Positions 53,775-62,021 of a stretch of 64,000 nucleotides of DNA are shown in pieces (the stretch's first letter is position 1; every line of letters starts with the position of its first letter). Both the position numbers and the translations under genes were made by a program. Under the pieces are notes generated by a model that did not search any database, was not told the DNA's origin, and saw only the letters and a program-made list of their open reading frames with translations. Origin of the DNA: Flammeovirga sp. OC4 (GTDB taxonomy: Bacteria; Bacteroidota; Bacteroidia; Cytophagales; Flammeovirgaceae); contig NZ_JTAM01000023.1 in NCBI RefSeq assembly GCF_000812565.1, forward strand, positions 61,501 to 125,500. The letters are read 5' to 3'.

Positions 53775-55433
53775 TTAGTTAACTGAATTTGTTTTTAAAT
53801 TTGAAATAATAAGGATCACATCCGCCTCTCCTTTCCATGGCCTTTCATACCAAAAATCGAAAGGTTCAGTATTGTAATCTTCTTGTTGTGAAAATTCACC
53901 TGTCAGGGTGTTAAACCATTGTTGTTTAGCTTCAGAATAATCGAAGTTTTTCTTTAATACTTTATGTACTCCTATCCACTGATTTTCTTTTGGCGTATAC
54001 ATCATTACCACACCATCTTTTTTGTTGGTGAGATTAAAGCCGCTAGAATTGTGATGTGAGAGAGGTACAAAGTTTTCAAAATTATATTGTTCAAAAAGCG
54101 TTCTCATATGCTTGAAGTACTCAAAATGAGGCTTTTTGAAATCTGCAGGTTGTTCAAATGGATTATGAATGACCACATTCCATGAAGCACCCTGCCAATA
54201 ATATGTGGTATAACCTCCTGCAAAGAGGCATTGGTAATTTCTTCTTAAACAAGCTTCAGCGTTGATATAAGCTCCAGGAAATACTCGGAAAGGGCTTTCT
54301 TCATAACCGCCATGCTCAATATTGAAAATAGGTTTTTCCTTAAATTCCTTTTGAGCTTGAAGCATATTTTGATAGAGTGTATGTTGCCAATTTTGCATCG
54401 AAATAAAATCTACTTTAGAACTATTTCTCTTACAAAAACCAAAATCGTGTACTGAGATCAAACGGTTATAAGCATCAAGATCTCGGGCTCTATCAATTCT
54501 CTCATTAATATATTCTTCTGTCGCTCTACCATACAGCAAAGCCTCTTTTGATACATCCCAAACTATATTAGGGAATGCTTGATATCTTTTGATCACATAA
54601 TCATAATACAAATTATCCGACTCTGAATTCATATCTGGCCAATTGACCAGTTTATTCCACACATAAATCATTAAATGTGAGACAATTTCCTTGTCATGCA
54701 TTTCTGAAATGACTTTATCAAAGTGTTGGAAAAACTGAAGATTCAATGTGCTAAAATCGGGTGAAGCATTTGAACCTAAAAAAGGATAGATATCTTCCCT
54801 TCCACCATACTCAAATTGAGGATACTGAGATAGTTTTGGATCTTTTTTCCATTTGACATCATAAGAATAAACATTCATTACCACCTGATTAAACTTGTAC
54901 TCCTCTAGTACGTTCAAAAGGTGCTTTGTTTTTGGCAATTCGTCTTGTCCATAGTCCAAAGCAAATAACCAATCACATTCAAAGGCCATATTGAAGTAGT
55001 GTTTACCATCTTCATAAAAGAAGTGCTGAGGATTATCTTCATGCACTACAATTCCACCATGACGATTCTTTTTCTCGTTTTTAGTTACAGTGATTTGTCC
55101 ATTTTTACCATCTAACTCTTTTATCTCAGAAGTAAGAATATACTTTTTCACCCCTTCCGTACTGCTCGAATAACGGAAGACCCACTCATTGTTCCCATTA
55201 TAAAATAAAGGGATTTTTTGAGTTGCCTCTCCTTCTCCTTGCACTAAGGCAAAAATGTTTTTCTGAAGAGGCTCATTCACCTTCTTTTTACTTTTAAAAA
55301 CAACATCATTCACTACCCACTGAGGAGTAGTGATATGTTGTTTTTCTTTTTTCGTTTTCCAAATTGTTATTTGACCGTAACTTAACGGTGTAAACACCAT
55401 TAAGCCGATCAAGGTTAAAATGTAATTTTTCAT
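53775..55433 (-). CDS. DUF5060/apiosidase-like putative glycoside hydrolase
   Basis: The ATG at 55433 is preferred to the TTG at 55448, which would overlap the upstream gene. The product is 552 aa with signal peptide ending SYGQ. An N-terminal Ig-like DUF5060-type domain (about 25-125) leads to a TIM barrel with FFYEDGKHYFNMAFECDWLF. Candidate catalytic acids are Glu in WDVSKEALLYG and Glu in IFNIEHGGYEES. A C-terminal sandwich follows. Such proteins are often annotated as DUF4038/DUF5060 and include GH140-type apiosidases, but many have no known substrate. In this cluster an algal galactan substrate is inferred. Second of an operon. Confidence 0.75.
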   Translation of the reverse strand: MKNYILTLIGLMVFTPLSYGQITIWKTKKEKQHITTPQWVVNDVVFKSKKKVNEPLQKNIFALVQGEGEATQKIPLFYNGNNEWVFRYSSSTEGVKKYILTSEIKELDGKNGQITVTKNEKKNRHGGIVVHEDNPQHFFYEDGKHYFNMAFECDWLFALDYGQDELPKTKHLLNVLEEYKFNQVVMNVYSYDVKWKKDPKLSQYPQFEYGGREDIYPFLGSNASPDFSTLNLQFFQHFDKVISEMHDKEIVSHLMIYVWNKLVNWPDMNSESDNLYYDYVIKRYQAFPNIVWDVSKEALLYGRATEEYINERIDRARDLDAYNRLISVHDFGFCKRNSSKVDFISMQNWQHTLYQNMLQAQKEFKEKPIFNIEHGGYEESPFRVFPGAYINAEACLRRNYQCLFAGGYTTYYWQGASWNVVIHNPFEQPADFKKPHFEYFKHMRTLFEQYNFENFVPLSHHNSSGFNLTNKKDGVVMMYTPKENQWIGVHKVLKKNFDYSEAKQQWFNTLTGEFSQQEDYNTEPFDFWYERPWKGEADVILIISNLKTNSVN

Positions 55434-55440
55434 AATTAAA

Positions 55441-57279
55441 TTACTCAATCAGTAGTTTAAAAACGGCATTGCCTGAAGCTACTTTTATGCGAATAAAATA
55501 GAAGCCTGCCGATAGATCAGAAATATCATTTTGAACACTAGAAACAAAAGTTCCTTCTTTCACTTGTTTACCATTAATATCCACGATTTGGAAAGTACCT
55601 GGAACATTATCGCCTGTTCGGATACTAACTGTTCCACTTGAAGGATTTGGATAGATAGTAGTTTCAGCCTGAACAGGATTGTATGTACTCAATACCGGAG
55701 GTGTATCAGGGTCCGGATCTGGCGTTTCGGTAGCCTTGATAATTTGTATAGGCTGAAGCCCTACATTTTTCTTAATGCCATTTGAAGTGGTCATTTGCAC
55801 GAAAAGGTAATAGAACTCATTCGATGCAATTTCAGCAACAGGTTTGATATTTTCTAAAGAAATTTCTGTTTCAACTACACCTTCAACAGTCCCAATAGGA
55901 TCTGCTAAATCCACTGATACATCTTCCAATATTTTCCAACCTCCATCACTTTTGATGTATCTTAATTTTAATTTAATAGATTCTCCTACTGTATTACCTG
56001 TCCCTGCATGGTATTCAAATTTAACCGGCATTTTACCTCCTGCTTCGTATTTCGCATTTAAAATTTCCTCATTCGTTGCAGAGAACTTAATAAAGCTTTC
56101 CACATATTCGCCCACTGTAATCATCACTTCAGTCGAAATTGAAGTATTTTCCACTGACTTTACCACTAAAGAAGTTTCTCCTTCTGTTACTCCAGTGATC
56201 ACGCCATTCTCATCAATAGTAGCTATTGAAGAATCTTTAATTTCCCATTCCACTTCTGGATTGTCTGCTCCAAAAGGTAAAACATTTATGGTTACAGGAA
56301 CTGATTTGGTAGCCGGAACTACAATTGGATCAGGATTGACCTCAATGCTTTCCACCCCCATTGCAAACCATTCTTCAATGGTCAATGTGATGTTAGTACT
56401 TAGACCTGTTGCTGCAGTTGCTGTTATCGTTGCTGACGTTCCAACATCACCAACGGCCGTAATTTTTCCATTTTCAACCGTCAAAATACTGTTGTCTGAA
56501 GAAGTCCAAAATACTTCCCTTTTTGTATTTACAGGCTGAAGTGCATAGTCAAATTGTAAAGATGAACCCTTTCTGATTGTAGTAACATCAGTCGGTAATA
56601 TATCAATTGACGTAGGATCCACAAAAGGTCTATGTGTTTCAGGAAACTGCAGTGCTAAATCCTGGTTTCCAATTGCTTTTGGAGGATTATCCATGTAAAA
56701 CATGATATAATCAATACTCGCTCCTGCCGAACGGCCTGACATCACAAGGGTGTATTCTTCACCTTCTTTCAAACCATAAGTGGCATGAGCATGTGAGCCA
56801 CCAATTTCAAGACTATAGCAAGTACCCCAGACTCTTACGCCTCTCCCCCAAAACTTATGGTCTTTTTCCAATTCAGTCTTCGGTTTTGTTGTTGCACTTG
56901 TATAATCACCTTCTAGGCGAACAAACATATCGTTTTTCTGATCACCTTTTTCATCCTCTGTTAAAGGTTGATATAAACGCATCACCATTCTGTAGTCACC
57001 TGTTTTTGGACAAGTGAATTTATAAGTCAATGGTGATTCCTTTGAAGCCCAAGCACCCCTAAATTCAATATAGGTTTGATTGAATGCTTCAATTCCATCC
57101 CCTTTGTAATAAAGAGGATCTCCCGGTGTTCTTAGTTTCCACTTCCCTAGTGGAGACTCCGTGTCTTCGGCTTCCCAGACCATATAGTCTTCGCCATAGA
57201 CAATGTTCTTCTGGCTAAAGCCAAAAGTCGAGATACATAGTAATAGTAATGTTAGGATCGAAATTTTTGTTGTTTTCAT
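55441..57279 (-). CDS. T9SS-secreted protein with CBM-like and two Big-2 domains
   Basis: ATG 57279 is chosen because it starts a proper signal peptide (MKTTKISILTLLLL to GFSQ); the ORF extends 30 codons upstream without one. The product is 612 aa. An N-terminal sandwich (YMVWEAEDTESPLGKWKL, about 30-200) looks like a carbohydrate-binding module. Two Big-2 Ig-like domains follow (about 225-310 and 315-400), then an Ig-like region and a type A sorting domain (IYPNPSSGTVSIRT to LLIE). No active site is recognised. It probably presents a polysaccharide-binding module at the surface, working with the hydrolase encoded 7 bp downstream. Confidence 0.78.
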   Translation of the reverse strand: MKTTKISILTLLLLCISTFGFSQKNIVYGEDYMVWEAEDTESPLGKWKLRTPGDPLYYKGDGIEAFNQTYIEFRGAWASKESPLTYKFTCPKTGDYRMVMRLYQPLTEDEKGDQKNDMFVRLEGDYTSATTKPKTELEKDHKFWGRGVRVWGTCYSLEIGGSHAHATYGLKEGEEYTLVMSGRSAGASIDYIMFYMDNPPKAIGNQDLALQFPETHRPFVDPTSIDILPTDVTTIRKGSSLQFDYALQPVNTKREVFWTSSDNSILTVENGKITAVGDVGTSATITATAATGLSTNITLTIEEWFAMGVESIEVNPDPIVVPATKSVPVTINVLPFGADNPEVEWEIKDSSIATIDENGVITGVTEGETSLVVKSVENTSISTEVMITVGEYVESFIKFSATNEEILNAKYEAGGKMPVKFEYHAGTGNTVGESIKLKLRYIKSDGGWKILEDVSVDLADPIGTVEGVVETEISLENIKPVAEIASNEFYYLFVQMTTSNGIKKNVGLQPIQIIKATETPDPDPDTPPVLSTYNPVQAETTIYPNPSSGTVSIRTGDNVPGTFQIVDINGKQVKEGTFVSSVQNDISDLSAGFYFIRIKVASGNAVFKLLIE

Positions 57280-57298
57280 TATTAGAGTATGGTTTATG

Positions 57299-57688
57299 TT
57301 ACCTTTTGAGTAATCTGATAGTATATACTTGATTATTTTGATAGAACTTGCAGACGTACGCCCCCGCAAGTAATGAATGTAGATTTATATTTTGCTTTGG
57401 AGTAATATGCTTTGTCATTTCCCAACTTCCTGTTATTGAATGAATAAACAAGGTAGTTAGGTGAGTAAGTGAAGTTAATTGTAATGTTTGATCCACTGAC
57501 TGATACTTTGGTGTACCATCCTTTTTTATCAAAACCTGATTACCAGGACCCAATTGCCTCCTTGTAATCTTGTTGTTTGAAGACATCCTCTCACCTTTTA
57601 AAGATGAGAAGAATGCTTGATCCATTTGAGCCCTTACAAAAAGGAGCACCAATAAAGAAAAAATTAGAGTCGTAGTTGTTTTATTCAT
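57299..57688 (-). CDS. small exported protein with a T9SS-sorting-domain-like C-terminus
   Basis: The product is 129 aa. A signal peptide (MNKTTTTLIFSLLVLLFVRA) is followed by a short Lys/Gln-rich linker, and the last 75 residues (NLHSLLAGAYVCKFYQNNQV then YTIRLLKR) resemble the end of a type A T9SS sorting domain (LSxLxxGxYxxxxxxxxxxxxxKLIKE). No cargo domain lies between them. It is either a remnant of a larger secreted protein or a stand-alone sorting-domain mimic. It lies 19 bp upstream of the Big-2 protein gene on the same strand and may head that operon. Confidence 0.5.
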   Translation of the reverse strand: MNKTTTTLIFSLLVLLFVRAQMDQAFFSSLKGERMSSNNKITRRQLGPGNQVLIKKDGTPKYQSVDQTLQLTSLTHLTTLFIHSITGSWEMTKHITPKQNINLHSLLAGAYVCKFYQNNQVYTIRLLKR

Positions 57689-57929
57689 ACGCTAGTTTGC
57701 TTTATGGTTGAAGTAAAAAGGGAAAAAGTGGAATTCATTTATTACTTAATTTATAAACTATGGATTTGATAATTATTTTGAAGATTTATAATACTATTTT
57801 AACTAACTACAATTAATAAACATCTTATGTATTTCGATGTTGAATACTATCTAATGGATATTGATTGTAAAACTTAAAAAGAATACCTTCCGTTCTCATT
57901 TATATTCCTGTCTTAGTGATGTCTTATGA

Positions 57930-60524
57930 TTATTGATTAAGCCACCCGTTTTGATCATCATTCAAGTAAGTGATAAACCATCCACATCCCCACGATGCAC
58001 ACCAAAGTACATTTTCATTGTAAGGATCCGGCTTAACATCTACTATCTTATTCGGTTGACCTAGGCCTTTATTAATTTTAGTCCAAGTATCACCTCTATC
58101 TTTTGAAAGGTAAACTCCTGGATTTTTAAAACACTCTCTTTTATCACCTGCTTGACCTGCAACACTCACCACAATAATATCAGGATTGATAGATGATGTT
58201 TCTGCTTGCCACACAAAAGGGGCACTGAATATCTTTTGCCATGTCTTTCCATTATTTTTACTTTTCCAGACACCTCCTTCATTGTACTCTCCTGTTCTTC
58301 TACCCGTACTAATAAAAATCTCTTTGGTATTTCGATCAATAAAGACATTGTTGACTGCTTTGATTTGAGCTGGAATTTTCATCTTCTCCCAATTAGAACC
58401 TTTATCAGTCGATTTAAAAAGACCACCATTGTTATCATTTACAGCTGCATAAAGAGTAGTTGGTTGACTCGGATCCATAATAATTCTTCGGATACTCGCT
58501 CCTTTATGGTCAATGCCCTTATTACTTACTTCCCAAGTATACCCCCCATCCAATGAGCGATAAAAACCATATTGTCCTTTGGTTAATTTTGGTCCTCTTC
58601 CTCCGTTTACCTCTGAAATCATCTGGTAAGTAGCACAGAAATACATATTCTTCGGATTTTGAGGGTCAATGATCAGAGAATTCTGAGCAGCCAACTTTTT
58701 ATGTAGTGGGCTATTCGCATCAAAAATAGTAGCGATGTTCTCCCATGTTTTCCCGCCGTCTTTTGATCGTCTTAATTTACCCCTATGACTTTGTCTCCAT
58801 CCCAAAATATAGATAATATTGGGATCTTTAGGATGAACGGCTACTGTAGAAACCGAATGCATCCCAAAATGATTTACCTGCCCCTCTAACTGTTGAACAG
58901 CCACTGCTTGAGGATCTTTCCAATTACCAATCTCTGTAGTTTCCCAAAGCCCATGTTCACCACTACATAATAATCGGCGTTCTGGAATTCCTGTCTCCAA
59001 CAACATAAATCGACCTGGCAGGTTACTTCCTCCTCTACCTATCCATTTTTGACTTCCAGTGGCTGTTTCATCATCATCAATCTGAAACCAACTTCCACCT
59101 TGATCTGTAGATTTTAATGTCTGTTGGTCAATTCCAATAAACACTTCCCCTTTAGCATTCACCGCCAACATTCTATTGCCAGAACGGGCAGGTTCTAAAT
59201 CCATATAATGTTGTAAATGGGCAAATTTGATATTTGTACCAGTAGGATTATTTCTCTTTTCCCAATACTTTAAATCATTCTTACTTAACCAATATTTTCC
59301 TTGTCGTGCAGTCACTTTCCAAGTTTTGCCACCATCTGTCGTAGACCACAAATCTCCAGGGCCAAAACTAAAATCATGTTTTTTGTTGAATGCAACATGA
59401 ATCTCATTTGAATTAAGAGGATTGACTACAATACGATTGAATACTGAAAGTGTATGATTAGGCAACTGAGGAAATTTTTGTTTCGCTTCTTTTTTTGAAA
59501 TACCAAACCAATAGCCTACCGCTCTGTAAAAACGATCATGTTCAGCAGTGAAATGTATCTGATTTAAATCAAAGTAAAGATTACTTGAAATATCTTCCCA
59601 ACTTGCACCTAAATCAGTACTTTTATATACTCCTCCTTTTGTTGAAACGGTTTTATTATTTTCCTCAAAATACGTCTGCTCAATCAGTAATAATGTGAAT
59701 TTTCCCGTTTTTTCATCATACTGAGCGGTCATATCCCTTGGCAAATTATTGGGTAACCCCTTAGCACATGATTCCCAACTTTTACCTTCATTTTTACTTT
59801 TGAACACACCATGATTCGTAGCAATCCACATGAAGTTAGGTTTTACAGGATGAATGATAATTCTTCCCACATCTAAATCTTCAGCGATATTTGTGGCTAT
59901 CTTTTTAAAAGATTTACCACCATTTGTTGTTTTTAGTATATAACCATAGTCTGCTCTTTTGTGCTTTATTCCATTGAGTTTTTGAAGTGATCGGTGGTTA
60001 TTTTTCACATTCCAAAAATCACCTGCTCCAATAAACCACGTTTGATCTTTTTTAGGGTGAATCGTTAGTTTAGTATGAGCCTTCCCTATGTCAGCCACTT
60101 GTTTCCAAGTTCTCCCTCTATCCTCTGAAGTATAGACTCCTCCTTCTCTTTCAATAGCTACTCCAAAATCTGGATTCTTCGTTGAAAATTGAATGTCGTG
60201 AGTACGTTCTAAATCATATCCTAAACCGTCTGAATCTTTTACCGTATGCCATGATTTCCCAGCATCCCATGTTCCAAAAGTCACATGCATATCTGGCCCC
60301 ATAAACATTACGTTAGGATCGGTTGGATGACACCAAAACTCTTCGCAATAACCTGACATCCCGGGGCCAAAGTTTTTCCACACAATGGAAGGATCAGAAA
60401 TTACCTTCTCATTTTTGATCTTCTTAAAATAAGCATTATTACTTTCCTGAGCCCAAAGCGACAGTGATAGTAATAAAGGTAGTAGTAAACTAAAAAATAC
60501 CTTCGGTGTCATAAGTCTCTTCAT
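57930..60524 (-). CDS. secreted Asp-box (BNR/sortilin-like) beta-propeller protein
   Basis: The product is 864 aa with signal peptide ending LWAQ. About eleven Asp-box motifs (S/T-x-D/N-x-G-x-T/S-W) are spread along it, for example TSEDRGRTW, STDLGASW, TTDGGKTW, SKDGGKTW, STDKGSNW and SKDRGDTW. This implies tandem beta-propellers as in sortilin/VPS10, GH74 and PSII-assembly-factor-like proteins. The typical sialidase arginine triad is not evident. GH74 enzymes (endo-xyloglucanases) share the fold, so a glycosidase role is possible but unproven. No sorting domain is present. It stands alone upstream of the Big-2 operon on the same strand. Confidence 0.8.
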   Translation of the reverse strand: MKRLMTPKVFFSLLLPLLLSLSLWAQESNNAYFKKIKNEKVISDPSIVWKNFGPGMSGYCEEFWCHPTDPNVMFMGPDMHVTFGTWDAGKSWHTVKDSDGLGYDLERTHDIQFSTKNPDFGVAIEREGGVYTSEDRGRTWKQVADIGKAHTKLTIHPKKDQTWFIGAGDFWNVKNNHRSLQKLNGIKHKRADYGYILKTTNGGKSFKKIATNIAEDLDVGRIIIHPVKPNFMWIATNHGVFKSKNEGKSWESCAKGLPNNLPRDMTAQYDEKTGKFTLLLIEQTYFEENNKTVSTKGGVYKSTDLGASWEDISSNLYFDLNQIHFTAEHDRFYRAVGYWFGISKKEAKQKFPQLPNHTLSVFNRIVVNPLNSNEIHVAFNKKHDFSFGPGDLWSTTDGGKTWKVTARQGKYWLSKNDLKYWEKRNNPTGTNIKFAHLQHYMDLEPARSGNRMLAVNAKGEVFIGIDQQTLKSTDQGGSWFQIDDDETATGSQKWIGRGGSNLPGRFMLLETGIPERRLLCSGEHGLWETTEIGNWKDPQAVAVQQLEGQVNHFGMHSVSTVAVHPKDPNIIYILGWRQSHRGKLRRSKDGGKTWENIATIFDANSPLHKKLAAQNSLIIDPQNPKNMYFCATYQMISEVNGGRGPKLTKGQYGFYRSLDGGYTWEVSNKGIDHKGASIRRIIMDPSQPTTLYAAVNDNNGGLFKSTDKGSNWEKMKIPAQIKAVNNVFIDRNTKEIFISTGRRTGEYNEGGVWKSKNNGKTWQKIFSAPFVWQAETSSINPDIIVVSVAGQAGDKRECFKNPGVYLSKDRGDTWTKINKGLGQPNKIVDVKPDPYNENVLWCASWGCGWFITYLNDDQNGWLNQ

Positions 60525-61269
60525 AGTTTCATTTCATTTCGAATCAAAAATAGAAGACACCATCACACATAAAAGATAAAAAAAACGTCAATAGAACGAT
60601 TAATAAATTTCTCCCACTAAAAAACAAAAAATTACCCCTCTTTGAGGAATAATGTTCAAATAAAACAGTAGTAGACGATACCCTTCTACTAAAAGGCGCT
60701 TTTATTCCCACATCAAACCCGAACTAAAAAAGATCAGGCTGATGTGGAGTTTTCTTTATGAAGTTGCAGATTTTAAAAATCTTTATGGTTTACAATAATC
60801 ACCTGTTTTATTTGGGAAATACTGCGTCCTTTTTTGTTGAGGGAAAACCTGTTCGTTTTTAATAATACTCATTGTTCTATTTGTTTAAAGTGTTTTTAAA
60901 TGGATCAATTAGCGTTTGATTACCTTACAAAGGTCTTTGAATTCCACTTCAAACATCTAGAGAAAGTCGTCAAAGAGATATTGTTTGTCATTAAACATAT
61001 TTTCATTTAATTTTCTCATTAAAGTCAATATACTTATATCAAAAACCACTTAACACTACTGTATAATAGTCAATTACAATCAACAATTAATCTTATCACA
61101 AAGCACTAGAAATAGAAACCCAATAACAAACAGTTTATATTAAACATATATCCCTCTAATACATCTGAATTTAATGTATGTGTATTTAAAAGTATTATTA
61201 TAGTTGTTAGTTGGTATATGCATCATTTTTAATAAATTCCATTTTATTTAATGTTACTCATCTAACAAC
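60525..61269. other. gap with a hairpin and a 29-codon ORF
   Basis: CCACATCA (60708-60715) pairs with TGATGTGG (60740-60747). A reverse ORF of 29 codons (60783-60872, MSIIKNEQVFPQQKRTQYFP) lies just beyond it. Neither is assigned. Otherwise AT-rich; the C-rich half-sites CTCCC (60611-60615) and TACCCC (60633-60638) upstream of the Asp-box gene are weak relatives of the operator-like motif. Confidence 0.3.
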
Positions 61270-61953
61270 ATGCAACTTTATCCTATTTTTTTACTCCTTT
61301 TATTATTTTCAATCGATGTGTTTTGCCAAGAAGACGAAAGTACGACATGGAATGATGATTGGGATGATATCACTTTTACTGAAGAAAATAAGTACGAATG
61401 TGACTCCATCAATTTTAGCTTAACAGAGATCCAGCAAAGGGTCCAACAAAAAGCAGAAAAAGCACTCACTTATTGTAAAGAAAATAATCTTTCTCAAAAC
61501 TATTGTATCCTTATAGATATGGGAATACATTCGGGTAATTTGAGGTTTTTTGTTTATGACTTCGCAAAAAAAGAAGTGATCAAAAAAGCACTTGTAGCTC
61601 ATGGATGTGGTGATGCTTATTGGTCTGATGATCAAACAAGAGCTAAACCTCAATTTAGCAATGTACCAGAAAGTCATCTTTCCTCACTCGGTAAATATAG
61701 AATGGGTAAAAGAGGTGTCAGTAGCTGGGGCATCAAAATAAATTATAAAATGCATGGCTTAGAATCGACCAATAGTAATGCGTATAAAAGAATAATCGTT
61801 TTACACTCATGGGAAAGGGTTAAAGACAAAGAGACTTTTCCTATTGGTACACCTGAGGGTTGGGGATGTCCGGCCGTTTCCAATGACACTATGAGGTACT
61901 TAGATACTTTATTGAAACAAAATAAGAATATGTTGATGTGGATTTATGAATAA
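61270..61953 (+). CDS. YkuD_2-type murein L,D-transpeptidase-like protein
   Basis: The product is 227 aa with signal peptide ending VFCQ. The catalytic domain shows IDMGIHSGNLRFFVYD, VAHGCGDAYWSDD, FSNVPESHLSSLGKYRM, His179 (IVLHSW) and catalytic Cys200 in GWGCPAVSND. This pattern matches the murein L,D-transpeptidase catalytic domain common in Bacteroidota (PF13645-like). The role would be peptidoglycan crosslinking or trimming in the periplasm. It stands alone between two reverse-strand polysaccharide genes and is followed by a terminator; it is not obviously part of the polysaccharide system. Confidence 0.85.
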   Translation: MQLYPIFLLLLLFSIDVFCQEDESTTWNDDWDDITFTEENKYECDSINFSLTEIQQRVQQKAEKALTYCKENNLSQNYCILIDMGIHSGNLRFFVYDFAKKEVIKKALVAHGCGDAYWSDDQTRAKPQFSNVPESHLSSLGKYRMGKRGVSSWGIKINYKMHGLESTNSNAYKRIIVLHSWERVKDKETFPIGTPEGWGCPAVSNDTMRYLDTLLKQNKNMLMWIYE

Positions 61954-61959
61954 ACAAAA

Positions 61960-61989
61960 AAAGACAGGAATTGCTCCTGCCTTTCTTTT
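61960..61989 (+). terminator. terminator between L,D-transpeptidase-like and GH86 genes
   Basis: AAAGACAGGA (61960-61969) pairs with TCCTGCCTTT (61975-61984) with one mismatch and a 5-nt loop, followed by CTTTT. It lies between convergent stops. Confidence 0.75.
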
Positions 61990-62021
61990 AATCAAATAAA
62001 TCTATACTGAGAGTGAGTACT

